From Fusobacteriaceae bacterium UBA2433 (GTDB taxonomy: Bacteria > Fusobacteriota > Fusobacteriia > Fusobacteriales > Fusobacteriaceae), in NCBI GenBank assembly GCA_002342785.1, contig DDQV01000048.1, positions 1-5,321 of the forward strand: a DNA stretch of 5,321 nt, written 5' to 3'. A model generated the notes under the pieces. It saw only the letters and a list, made by a program, of their open reading frames with translations. It searched no databases and was not told where the DNA came from. Below are positions 1 to 5,291 of this stretch, piece by piece. The first letter of the stretch is position 1. Every line of letters starts with the position of its first letter. The position numbers and the translations under genes are program-made.

Positions 1-210
1 GGTATCAGAAATAGCCTTAAGGGTGTACTCAGTGGCCTTATTTTATGACAAAATTACAGTAATTTAAAATAATGCTATTATTTCAAGGAAGATTTTTCTT
101 CGTGTTAATTTGTGTGATTTGTGACAAAGATCTATTAATTTAAGATGAAAACTCAATAAAATTAAAAATAGTTTGTTTTTAAGTAAAGAAGATATGATCT
201 TCATAATATC
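1..210. other. Intergenic stretch without a convincing gene
   Basis: No open frame here has a start codon, ribosome-binding site and usable length. The first 48 bases are richer in G and C (about 40%) than the rest and may be the tail of something lying to the left: frame 1 is open to TGA at 46-48 and frame 2 is open to TAA at 65-67, giving 15 and 21 codons. Neither tail resembles a family I recognise. The remainder holds two abutting AT-rich palindromes (51-65 and 67-83), a short GAAGA/TCTTC inverted repeat (88-101), and the 3' flank of the PhzF gene. Confidence 0.5.
51..83. repeat. Two adjacent AT-rich palindromes
   Basis: Positions 51-65 form a perfect 15-base palindrome (AAATTAC, A, GTAATTT). 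One base later, 67-83 form a second inverted repeat (AAATAAT, gct, ATTATTT). The pairing is seen directly. With almost no G or C the hairpins would be weak, and neither is followed by a clean T-run, so I do not call them a terminator. They could be a regulatory site or chance in AT-rich DNA. Confidence 0.3.
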
Positions 211-212
211 TT
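188..212 (-). terminator. Possible weak terminator after the PhzF gene
   Basis: Two alternative inverted repeats overlap the last codons of the PhzF gene: GAAGAT/ATCTTC at 188-193 and 197-202, and AAGATAT/ATATCTT at 189-195 and 206-212. Read on the minus strand they are followed by an AT-rich stretch with only broken T-runs. This is the only structure near the operon's 3' end that could stop transcription, but it is short and low in GC, so it is tentative. Confidence 0.25.
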
Positions 213-1080
213 ATAACTTTATTTTTTTCTTTTCAATATTTAAAGCAGCTCCTCCAACTTTTACTTCTATAATTTTGTTATCACAGGTTATTAAATCTAT
301 TAAAATATTCGAAGGTTTTTTCATAGAATATCCTTGTTCAAAAACTAAATTTTTTATATTTTTTTCAAGAATAATTTTATAATTATATAAATAACAACTT
401 AGTGCTCCATTAGAAGTACCCGTTGCAGCCTCTTCTGGAATACCATATAAAGGTGCAAAATTTCTGCAATGAGCAATGGACTCAAATTTAGTTTCTAATG
501 TAAAAATATGATACCCAGTCACATTATATTTTTTACTAACACGAGAAATCTTATCAAAGTTTGGCTTTATCTTATAAAGTGTTTCTAATGATTTAATTGG
601 AATTAAAATATCTTTCAATCCTGTAGATACAATTTGAATAGGAAGATCATCCATAATATCATCTATATTAATATTTAATGTCTCAGCGATTTCTTTCTTA
701 TCTAATTTTTCATAAAATTCAGGGTTACATTGATTCATATAAATAGAACCATCATTCTTACACTCTACCTTTAAAATTCCTGCTTTTGTTTCTTGCGTGT
801 ACTCTCCTGTCTGAATAATCCCTTTGTTAGCCAATAAATAAAAAACTGCCACAGTAGCATGTCCACATAGATCTACTTCTCCATCAGGGGTAAAAAAAGT
901 GACTTTATAATCTGCATTATCTGAATTTTGAACAAACGCTGTTTCTGAGAGACCTACTTTTTTTGCGATTTTTTGCATATCATCTTTTGATAAAGAATTT
1001 GCATCTAAAACAACTCCAGCAGGATTGCCTCCATTAGTTTCTACAGCAAAGACATCCATTGTATAAACTTCTATTTCCAT
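211..1080 (-). CDS. PhzF family protein (isomerase/epimerase-like)
   Basis: This 289-residue protein has the full set of PhzF-family landmarks. The N-terminal half carries GNPAGV (18-23) and LSETAFV (44-50), whose Glu46 matches the catalytic acid of phenazine PhzF, then DLCGHAT (70-76). The C-terminal half carries an RNFAP segment (206-210), EEAATGTSNGAL (216-227), a QG..MKKPS stretch (249-257) and VGGAA (275-279). The fold is a two-lobed barrel related to diaminopimelate epimerase, with the active site between the lobes. Its length is normal and it lacks a signal peptide, so it is probably cytoplasmic. No other phenazine gene is present, and most bacterial members are uncharacterised enzymes with unknown substrates, so the real reaction is unknown. 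AGGAG at 1088-1092 sits 7 nt before the ATG and fixes the start. It is the last gene of the leftward operon, 17 nt after the exonuclease stop. Confidence 0.95.
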   Translation of the reverse strand: MEIEVYTMDVFAVETNGGNPAGVVLDANSLSKDDMQKIAKKVGLSETAFVQNSDNADYKVTFFTPDGEVDLCGHATVAVFYLLANKGIIQTGEYTQETKAGILKVECKNDGSIYMNQCNPEFYEKLDKKEIAETLNINIDDIMDDLPIQIVSTGLKDILIPIKSLETLYKIKPNFDKISRVSKKYNVTGYHIFTLETKFESIAHCRNFAPLYGIPEEAATGTSNGALSCYLYNYKIILEKNIKNLVFEQGYSMKKPSNILIDLITCDNKIIEVKVGGAALNIEKKKIKL

Positions 1081-1097
1081 CTACTTTCTCCTATTTT

Positions 1098-1691
1098 TTA
1101 TAATTTTATTTTTTGTTTTTTTATTCTTCTGAGACCTTGCAACAATTTATCTCCCACTTCTTTAGTAGCTTTTATATCAGCAAGACTGTTATGGGCGTTG
1201 CTTAACTCCACTCCCATTATTTTACATATGCTCTCTAATTTATGATTTTCCAATTTGGGAACTACGTCTGCTATTTCCAAAGCTGTATATACACTAAGAG
1301 TATCAAATACTTGTTTGTAATTAAGAAAACTACCTAAATAATTATCACCGTTTCTTTTAAAAAATCTATTTAGTACATCTATATCAAATTTTACATTTTG
1401 TCCTGCAATAACAAATTTATCTGCTTTATTAAATTTGTCAATATACTTTGAAAAAATCTCTACTAATTCCTCATAAGCTTCCTTAGGTGATTGAAAACTA
1501 TTTAATTGTTCACGATTTACTCCTGTTACTTCTAATGCCTCTTTCGATATATCTGCCCCTTCATGGGGTTGGCAGAAGATATCAAATTCTTCCTTTACTT
1601 CACCATCTATCTCTATCACACCAGATATTTGAAACATAGCACTATTTTCTGTCAATCCAGTTGTTTCCGTATCATACCATAATATTTTCAT
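1098..1691 (-). CDS. DEDDh-type 3'-5' exonuclease (DnaQ-like)
   Basis: A 197-residue stand-alone exonuclease domain of the DnaQ/RNase T superfamily, which removes nucleotides from 3' ends of DNA or RNA with two metal ions. The metal-binding acids are all visible: Asp7 and Glu9 in DTETTG (ExoI, 7-12), Asp103 in GQNVKFD (ExoII, 97-103), and His167 with Asp172 in HNSLADIKAT (ExoIII-epsilon, 167-176), which makes it the DEDDh subtype. The ExoII motif has Gln98 where many DnaQ proteins have His (GHN.xFD); I believe this variant also occurs in other stand-alone and phage exonucleases. There is no polymerase, helicase or GIY-YIG domain attached, so it is not PolC or a fusion. The start is supported by AGGAG at 1700-1704, 8 nt upstream and inside the 3' end of the preceding gene; the gap to that gene's stop is only 3 nt, suggesting translational coupling. 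Whether its substrate is DNA or RNA cannot be told from the sequence. The C-terminus is lysine-rich. Confidence 0.93.
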   Translation of the reverse strand: MKILWYDTETTGLTENSAMFQISGVIEIDGEVKEEFDIFCQPHEGADISKEALEVTGVNREQLNSFQSPKEAYEELVEIFSKYIDKFNKADKFVIAGQNVKFDIDVLNRFFKRNGDNYLGSFLNYKQVFDTLSVYTALEIADVVPKLENHKLESICKIMGVELSNAHNSLADIKATKEVGDKLLQGLRRIKKQKIKL

Positions 1692-1694
1692 CTC

Positions 1695-2792
1695 TTATTC
1701 TCCTTTTTTATTTTCAAATATTTTTGCTCTCTCTGCTATTTCTTTTAATACTTTTTTTATATCTTGAGCTCTTTCTTTTCTACAAACTAAAAGTGCATCT
1801 TTAGTTTCTACTACCACTAGACCTTCTAATCCTATTGTAGCTATTATTTTTTTTGTTCCTATAATTATATTGTTTTTACTTCCAATCTCAATAAGTTCTT
1901 TGGCTCTATTTATTGTACCATTTTCATTGTGTTCTAATACTTCGTCTAAAGCAGGATAACTTCCTACATCATTCCAACCAAAATCCACAGGTATAACCTG
2001 TATATTTTGTGCTTTTTCCATGATTCCAAAATCTATAGAAATTTTTTCAAATTTTTCAAATAAAATTTTTAACTCTTTATCTTTATCCTCTATCTCTAGA
2101 TTTTTATTATTGAGCTCGGATATTTTATTAAAGATTTCAAAATGCCTCGGCATATATTTTTTAAAAGATTCCATAATTGTATCGAGACCTATTACAAACA
2201 TTCCGCTATTCCAAAGATAGTTTCCTGCCTCTACATATTCTTCTGCTCTTTCTAAATTTGGTTTTTCCCAAAATCTTATTACTTGACTAGGCTCTCCTAT
2301 ATAAGCATCCTTTACTTCTATATATCCATATCCTGTCTCAGGTTTATTAGGTTTTATTCCTAATGTAATAATAGAATTTGTTTTCAAAGCTATCTCACTT
2401 GCTCCAACTATTCTTTTTCTAAAATTATCTTCATTTTTTATTATATGATCAGAAGCCAATACTACCATAGTAATCTGGTTTTCTTTTAATTTTTCTTTTA
2501 TTTTTACTGCTCCATATCCTATAGCTGCTGCAGTATCTTTAAATGCTGGTTCCACAATTATATTTTCATATGGAAGTTCTGGAAGTTCTTTTCTGATAGC
2601 CTCTGCCTGAATAGCATTGGTACCTATAAATATCTTATCTGCTGATATAATAGGTAGTACACGATCTACTGTCATCTTTATTAAACTCCTATCTTCGTCT
2701 ATCAATTTTAATAGTTGCTTTGGTTTTTCTTTTGTTGAAAGGGGCCAAAACCTTTCCCCCGATCCTCCTGCCATTATAAATGCTGCTAACAT
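1695..2792 (-). CDS. manC: Mannose-1-phosphate guanylyltransferase (short form)
   Basis: This enzyme joins GTP and mannose-1-phosphate to give GDP-mannose and pyrophosphate; GDP-mannose is the precursor for mannose, fucose and related sugars in surface polysaccharides. The nucleotidyltransferase domain begins at once with MAGGSGERFWPLS (7-19) and the EKPKQL segment (22-27), the nucleotide-binding signature. ASDH (113-116), GYGYIE (154-159), the sugar-binding FWEKP (174-178), WNSGMF (194-199), SIDFGIMEK (252-260) and GWNDVGSY (272-279) follow in the order expected for the family. At 365 residues it is the short, monofunctional type: the C-terminal cupin phosphomannose isomerase domain of the roughly 470-residue AlgA/ManC bifunctional type is absent, so isomerase activity must come from another gene. 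AGGAG (2802-2806) lies 9 nt before the ATG. It is first in the leftward operon. No glycosyltransferase or other polysaccharide gene is in the window, so the sugar product is not known. Confidence 0.96.
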   Translation of the reverse strand: MLAAFIMAGGSGERFWPLSTKEKPKQLLKLIDEDRSLIKMTVDRVLPIISADKIFIGTNAIQAEAIRKELPELPYENIIVEPAFKDTAAAIGYGAVKIKEKLKENQITMVVLASDHIIKNEDNFRKRIVGASEIALKTNSIITLGIKPNKPETGYGYIEVKDAYIGEPSQVIRFWEKPNLERAEEYVEAGNYLWNSGMFVIGLDTIMESFKKYMPRHFEIFNKISELNNKNLEIEDKDKELKILFEKFEKISIDFGIMEKAQNIQVIPVDFGWNDVGSYPALDEVLEHNENGTINRAKELIEIGSKNNIIIGTKKIIATIGLEGLVVVETKDALLVCRKERAQDIKKVLKEIAERAKIFENKKGE

Positions 2793-2871
2793 AACTCATC
2801 ACTCCTATTTTAATTTTTAATTGAAATATATACACTTCTCATTGTGTTGAATTTTTAGCTTTTTGTTGTGG

Positions 2872-2885
2872 ATTATACAATTATA
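2872..2885 (-). promoter_or_regulatory. Candidate -10 boxes for the manC operon
   Basis: Read on the minus strand there are two closely spaced perfect TATAAT hexamers, at 2877-2872 and 2885-2880, giving a predicted leader of about 70 nt before the manC start. No good TTGACA-like -35 element sits 16-18 bases upstream of either, and neither has a correctly placed TG extension. In such AT-rich DNA a TATAAT match alone is weak evidence, so this is a candidate only. Confidence 0.35.
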
Positions 2886-2889
2886 CTTA

Positions 2890-2902
2890 ATACTAATAGT
2901 AT
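2890..2902. repeat. Small palindrome between the divergent promoters
   Basis: ATACT and AGTAT form a perfect 5-bp inverted repeat around a 3-base centre. It lies midway between the candidate leftward -10 boxes (2872-2885) and the rightward extended -10 (2924-2932), so a protein bound here could affect both. The arms are short and this may be chance. Confidence 0.25.
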
Positions 2903-2923
2903 ATACTAAATAATCAAAAAATA

Positions 2924-2932
2924 TGATATAAT
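2924..2932 (+). promoter_or_regulatory. Extended -10 promoter for the ABC-F gene
   Basis: TGATATAAT is a perfect extended -10 element: TG, one base, then TATAAT at 2927-2932. The matching -35 position (2904-2909, 17-bp spacing) reads TACTAA, a poor match, but extended -10 promoters often do without a strong -35. Transcription would start near 2939 and leave a leader of about 87 nt before the ABC-F start codon. I find no ATG-initiated leader peptide in that leader. Confidence 0.68.
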
Positions 2933-2960
2933 ATTGAGAATAAAATAATTTTTTTGTGAT

Positions 2961-3001
2961 TTAATACAGGTATTTAACTATACATATAATTACCTGTTTA
3001 A
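2961..3001 (+). promoter_or_regulatory. Stem-loop or operator dyad in the ABC-F leader
   Basis: ACAGGTA (2966-2972) and TACCTGT (2991-2997) are exact inverted repeats. Pairing can extend outwards through TTAA/TTAA (2961-2964 with 2998-3001) past a single bulged T, and inwards through TTA/TAA (2974-2976 with 2987-2989) past one mismatch. It is the only GC-containing dyad in an otherwise nearly all-AT leader and ends 16 nt before the GGAGG at 3014-3018. No T-run follows directly, so it is not a standard attenuator terminator. It could be an mRNA hairpin or a DNA operator downstream of the promoter. The ACCT of the right arm could instead pair with the AGGT of the ribosome-binding site (3016-3019), but that pairing is only about 4 bp. 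Confidence 0.45.
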
Positions 3002-3025
3002 TTATAAAATTTTGGAGGTTAATAA

Positions 3026-4645
3026 ATGATATCAACTAGTGGTTTGGGGCTTATGTTCCCTGGAAAAAAATTATTCGATGATGTAAGTATAAAGTTTACA
3101 CCTGGTAACTGTTACGGACTTATTGGAGCTAACGGTGCTGGAAAATCTACATTTTTAAAAATCTTGGCTGGTGAAATAGATGCTACTGAAGGAGAGGTTA
3201 TCTTAGGTCATAGAGAAAGATTATCTTTTTTACAACAAAACCATTTCGCTCATGCAGATGAAGTAGTTCTTGATGTAGTAATGATGGGTCATAAAGAGTT
3301 ATATGCTATAAAAAAAGAACAAGAGGAACTTTATGCAAAACCTGATGCTACAGAGGAAGATTATACAAGAGCTGGAGACCTAACAGATAGAATAGAAGAA
3401 TTAGATGGATGGTCTGCTGAAACTAACGCTGAAAAATTACTTACAGGATTAGGAGTAGATCCTTCAGTTCACTATAAAATAATGAATGAACTTACAGAGC
3501 CTCAAAGAGTTAAAATTCTTTTAGCACAAGCACTATTTGGTGAACCAGATGTACTTTTATTAGACGAACCTACAAATGGTTTAGATATTCATGCTATCAA
3601 CTGGTTAGAAAATTTTCTAGCAAACTTTGATGCAACAGTTATTGTAGTATCACATGATAGACATTTCTTAAATAAAGTATGTACTCATATTGCTGATATT
3701 GACTATGGTAAAATTAAGATGTTTGTAGGAAACTATGATTTCTGGTATGAATCAAGTCAAATTGTATTAGAACTAATGAGAAATAAAAATAAAAAATTAG
3801 AACAAAAAAGAGAAGAATTACAAACATTTATAGCGCGATTTAGTGCCAATGCTTCAAAATCAAATCAAGCAACAGCAAGAAAAAAAATGTTAGACAACTT
3901 AAAATTTGAAGATATGCAAGTTTCAAATAGAAAATATCCATTTATTGAATTCAAAGCTGAAAGAGATGCTGGAAACAATATGTTAAAAATTGAAAATGTA
4001 ACAAAAACTATTGATGGAATAAAAGTTTTAGATAATATTTCATTCACTATTAATACTGGAGATAAAGTAGTCCTTTTAGCTAAAAATGATATTGTTAAAA
4101 CTACACTTATTAAAATTATGGCTGGAGAGATAGAACCAGATTCTGGTACTCTTACTTGGGGTGTTACTACTTCTTTAGGTTATATGCCAAGGGATAACTC
4201 AGAATATTTTAAAGCAGATAGCGGGACTGATCTTATAGATTGGTTAAGACCATATTCATCTGATCCCCACGAAAGTTTCATAAGAGGATTTTTAGGAAGA
4301 ATGTTATTTGCTGGAGAAGATTCTCAAAAAAAACCTAGTGTTCTTTCTGGAGGAGAAAAAGTAAGGTGTATGTTATCCAAAACAATGATGACAGGAGCTA
4401 ACGTTTACTTATTTGATAATCCTACAGATCATTTAGATCTTGAGTCTATTACTTCATTAAATAAAGCATTAGTTAAGTTTAATGGAACTGTTATATTTGC
4501 TGCTCATGATCATGAATTTATTCAAACTGTAGCCAATAGAATTATCGAAATAACACCTAATGGAGTCGTTGATAAATTAATGGACTTTGACGAATATATA
4601 AAAGACGAAAGCGTAGAAGCTAGACTTGCAGAAATGTATAGCTAA
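3026..4645 (+). CDS. ABC-F family ATPase, YbiT-like, one degenerate ATP site
   Basis: A 539-residue soluble protein with two ABC ATPase domains and no membrane segment, as in ABC-F proteins, which bind the ribosome and act in translation or ribosome protection rather than transport. NBD1 has Walker A GANGAGKST (34-42), Q-loop FLQQ (68-71), a short arm region (about 90-130), Walker B VLLLDE (176-181) and His210. A basic helical linker follows (about 245-310) with the interdomain segment LQTFIARFSANASKS (265-279), very like E. coli YbiT. NBD2 has LSGGE (440-444) and His494. Several motifs are altered: NBD1's signature reads LTEPQ (156-160), NBD2's Walker A is AKNDIVKTT (352-360), its Q-loop residue is Arg389, and its Walker B is LFDNPTDHLD, with Asn465 for the catalytic Glu. 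All of these fall in a single composite ATP site. GGAGG (3014-3018) is 7 nt before the ATG. The gene is alone between its promoter and a terminator. It may be housekeeping or drug-related; the sequence does not decide. Confidence 0.94.
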   Translation: MISTSGLGLMFPGKKLFDDVSIKFTPGNCYGLIGANGAGKSTFLKILAGEIDATEGEVILGHRERLSFLQQNHFAHADEVVLDVVMMGHKELYAIKKEQEELYAKPDATEEDYTRAGDLTDRIEELDGWSAETNAEKLLTGLGVDPSVHYKIMNELTEPQRVKILLAQALFGEPDVLLLDEPTNGLDIHAINWLENFLANFDATVIVVSHDRHFLNKVCTHIADIDYGKIKMFVGNYDFWYESSQIVLELMRNKNKKLEQKREELQTFIARFSANASKSNQATARKKMLDNLKFEDMQVSNRKYPFIEFKAERDAGNNMLKIENVTKTIDGIKVLDNISFTINTGDKVVLLAKNDIVKTTLIKIMAGEIEPDSGTLTWGVTTSLGYMPRDNSEYFKADSGTDLIDWLRPYSSDPHESFIRGFLGRMLFAGEDSQKKPSVLSGGEKVRCMLSKTMMTGANVYLFDNPTDHLDLESITSLNKALVKFNGTVIFAAHDHEFIQTVANRIIEITPNGVVDKLMDFDEYIKDESVEARLAEMYS

Positions 4646-4664
4646 ATGAAAATAATATTAATAT

Positions 4665-4719
4665 AAAAAACCATGAAACTAATTATTCTTTTTAAAGAAT
4701 CTAGTTTCATGGTTTTTTT
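4665..4719. terminator. Strong bidirectional rho-independent terminator
   Basis: A 17-bp perfect stem pairs 4665-4681 with 4702-4718 (core CCATGAAACTA/TAGTTTCATGG, flanked by A6 and T6). An inner stem ATTCTT/AAGAAT (4685-4690, 4695-4700) closes it with a 4-base loop, separated from the outer stem by a small internal loop. The T-run at 4713-4719 ends rightward ABC-F transcripts, and the A-run at 4665-4670 becomes the U-run for leftward marR transcripts. The marR stop codon (4718-4720) overlaps the foot of the stem, so marR has almost no 3' untranslated region before its terminator. Confidence 0.93.
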
Positions 4720-5149
4720 AATCCTTAAAATTTTTTCTGATTTTTAATAGTAATCCCATTAAAATTTCTTTCTCTTCTTTAGTAAAATTAGTGTAAGTTT
4801 TTTCTAAAAGTTCAGCACTAATCCCTTTAAAAATTTTTTTAAAATCCCATCCTTTTTTTGTGAGAGTAACCACTATTACCCTAGCATCTTTCTCACTTTT
4901 TTGTCGGCTTATATAGCCTAATTTTTCCAATTTTTTTACTATATCAGTTACTGTAGATTTTCTTTTTCCTATAAATTTAGTGATTTCATTCATTGTCATC
5001 ACACCATTATTATCATACATTGCAGATAAAATAGTTCCATGACTATTGATAAGACCACAAATTTCCTTTTTTTTTAATTCTTCATTTATAAACTGAGCAC
5101 TCTTTTCTCTAAGATTTGATATCACACCTATAACTATATCTGTTCTCAT
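4718..5149 (-). CDS. MarR family transcriptional regulator
   Basis: A 143-residue winged helix-turn-helix protein of normal MarR length. The N-terminal helices (about 5-45) would form part of the dimer interface. The DNA-binding part runs from MTMNEITKFIG (51-61) to the recognition helix around KSTVTDIVKKLEKLGY (64-79), followed by the wing SRQKSEKDARVIVVTLTKKG (81-100), whose DxR core (Asp88, Arg90) is typical of the family. The C-terminal helices (about 102-140) complete the dimer domain. MarR proteins are dimers that usually repress themselves and a divergent neighbour until a small ligand or oxidant releases them. Cys31 is the only cysteine, so disulfide sensing within one subunit is not possible. 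GGAGG (5155-5159) is 5 nt before the ATG. The gene points away from the unseen gene to its right, the usual regulator-target arrangement; the ABC-F gene is convergent and less likely to be a target. The ligand is unknown. Confidence 0.92.
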   Translation of the reverse strand: MRTDIVIGVISNLREKSAQFINEELKKKEICGLINSHGTILSAMYDNNGVMTMNEITKFIGKRKSTVTDIVKKLEKLGYISRQKSEKDARVIVVTLTKKGWDFKKIFKGISAELLEKTYTNFTKEEKEILMGLLLKIRKNFKD

Positions 5150-5180
5150 AAATACCTCCGAAACATTATTAACATTTAAA

Positions 5181-5198
5181 TTATTACATATATAATAA
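5181..5198. promoter_or_regulatory. AT-rich dyad in the marR leader
   Basis: TTATTA (5181-5186) and TAATAA (5193-5198) are exact inverted repeats around six bases, an 18-bp site close in size to a MarR operator. It falls between the predicted marR transcription start and start codon. With no G or C in the arms it could be chance. Confidence 0.25.
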
Positions 5199-5217
5199 CT
5201 TAAATATTAAATTAAGT
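5198..5217. promoter_or_regulatory. Candidate MarR autoregulatory operator
   Basis: ACTTAA (5198-5203) and TTAAGT (5212-5217) form a 20-bp dyad with 6-bp exact arms, the size expected for a MarR dimer site. It overlaps the candidate marR -10 box (5215-5220) and the predicted start point near 5208, where binding would block the promoter. The dyad is seen directly; its use by this regulator is inferred from family habit and position. Confidence 0.4.
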
Positions 5218-5242
5218 ATAGGGTTCTGATTAATAAGATAAA
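5215..5242 (-). promoter_or_regulatory. Candidate marR promoter
   Basis: On the minus strand TATACT (5220-5215) is a good -10 box, with a poor -35-like TTTATC (5242-5237) 16 bases upstream. A start near 5208 would give a leader of about 58 nt. The -35 is weak, so this is tentative, although the overlap with the dyad at 5198-5217 fits an autoregulated promoter. Confidence 0.38.
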
Positions 5243-5255
5243 TAAAATTTTTATT
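5241..5255. repeat. Palindrome overlapping the rightward -35 box
   Basis: AATAAAA, T, TTTTATT is a perfect 15-base palindrome made only of A and T. Its last two bases are the first two of the TTGACT box. It could be an operator half-buried in the promoter, or simply an A/T tract acting as an UP element. Confidence 0.3.
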
Positions 5256-5281
5256 GACTTCTTTTTTATATATGGTAAACT
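5254..5281 (+). promoter_or_regulatory. Rightward promoter for the gene beyond the window
   Basis: TTGACT (5254-5259) is a near-consensus -35 box. Sixteen bases later TAAACT (5276-5281) can serve as -10, preceded by a correctly spaced TG (5273-5274), so it is also an extended -10. The start would be near 5288. The window ends at AGGA (5318-5321), which looks like the beginning of a ribosome-binding site, so a gene on the plus strand probably starts within about 15 bases past the end. A perfect 15-base palindrome (5241-5255) touches the -35, and another palindrome (5281-5291) covers the start region. Confidence 0.58.
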
Positions 5282-5291
5282 ATAGACTATA
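5281..5291. repeat. Palindrome at the rightward transcription start
   Basis: TATAG, A, CTATA is a perfect 11-base palindrome directly after the -10 box and covering the predicted start point. A repressor bound here would block initiation. The site is short and its function is inferred only from position. Confidence 0.3.

Noticed and set aside
173..382. Plus-strand open frame of 69 codons
   Set aside because: It lies mostly opposite the 3' end of the PhzF gene, has no ribosome-binding site and its phenylalanine/isoleucine-rich product is what antisense of lysine-rich AT codons gives.
211..1080. Phenazine biosynthesis cluster
   Set aside because: Only the PhzF-like gene is present; its neighbours are unrelated to the shikimate/chorismate route, and PhzF homologues are widespread outside phenazine producers.
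211..1127. The PhzF and exonuclease proteins both end in KIKL with nearly identical DNA around the stop codons
   Set aside because: The match spans only about 16 AT-rich bases and lysine-rich tails are common in such genomes, so chance is the simplest reading; no longer duplication surrounds it.
2020..2220. Plus-strand open frame of 66 codons within manC
   Set aside because: Wholly antisense to a well-conserved gene, no ribosome-binding site, serine/leucine-rich shadow composition.
2617..2820. Plus-strand open frame of 67 codons over the manC start
   Set aside because: Antisense to the conserved nucleotide-binding N-terminus of manC and without translation signals.
2939..3025. Leader peptide upstream of the ABC-F gene
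   Set aside because: No ATG occurs in the predicted leader before the gene's own start, and the GTG at 2956 runs into a stop after two codons.
3865..4047. Minus-strand open frame of 60 codons inside the ABC-F gene
   Set aside because: Antisense to the linker and start of NBD2, no ribosome-binding site or promoter.
3026..4645. ABC transporter ATPase subunit for an efflux system
   Set aside because: Two ATPase domains in one soluble chain with the YbiT-like interdomain linker, and no membrane partner gene next to it, indicate an ABC-F protein.
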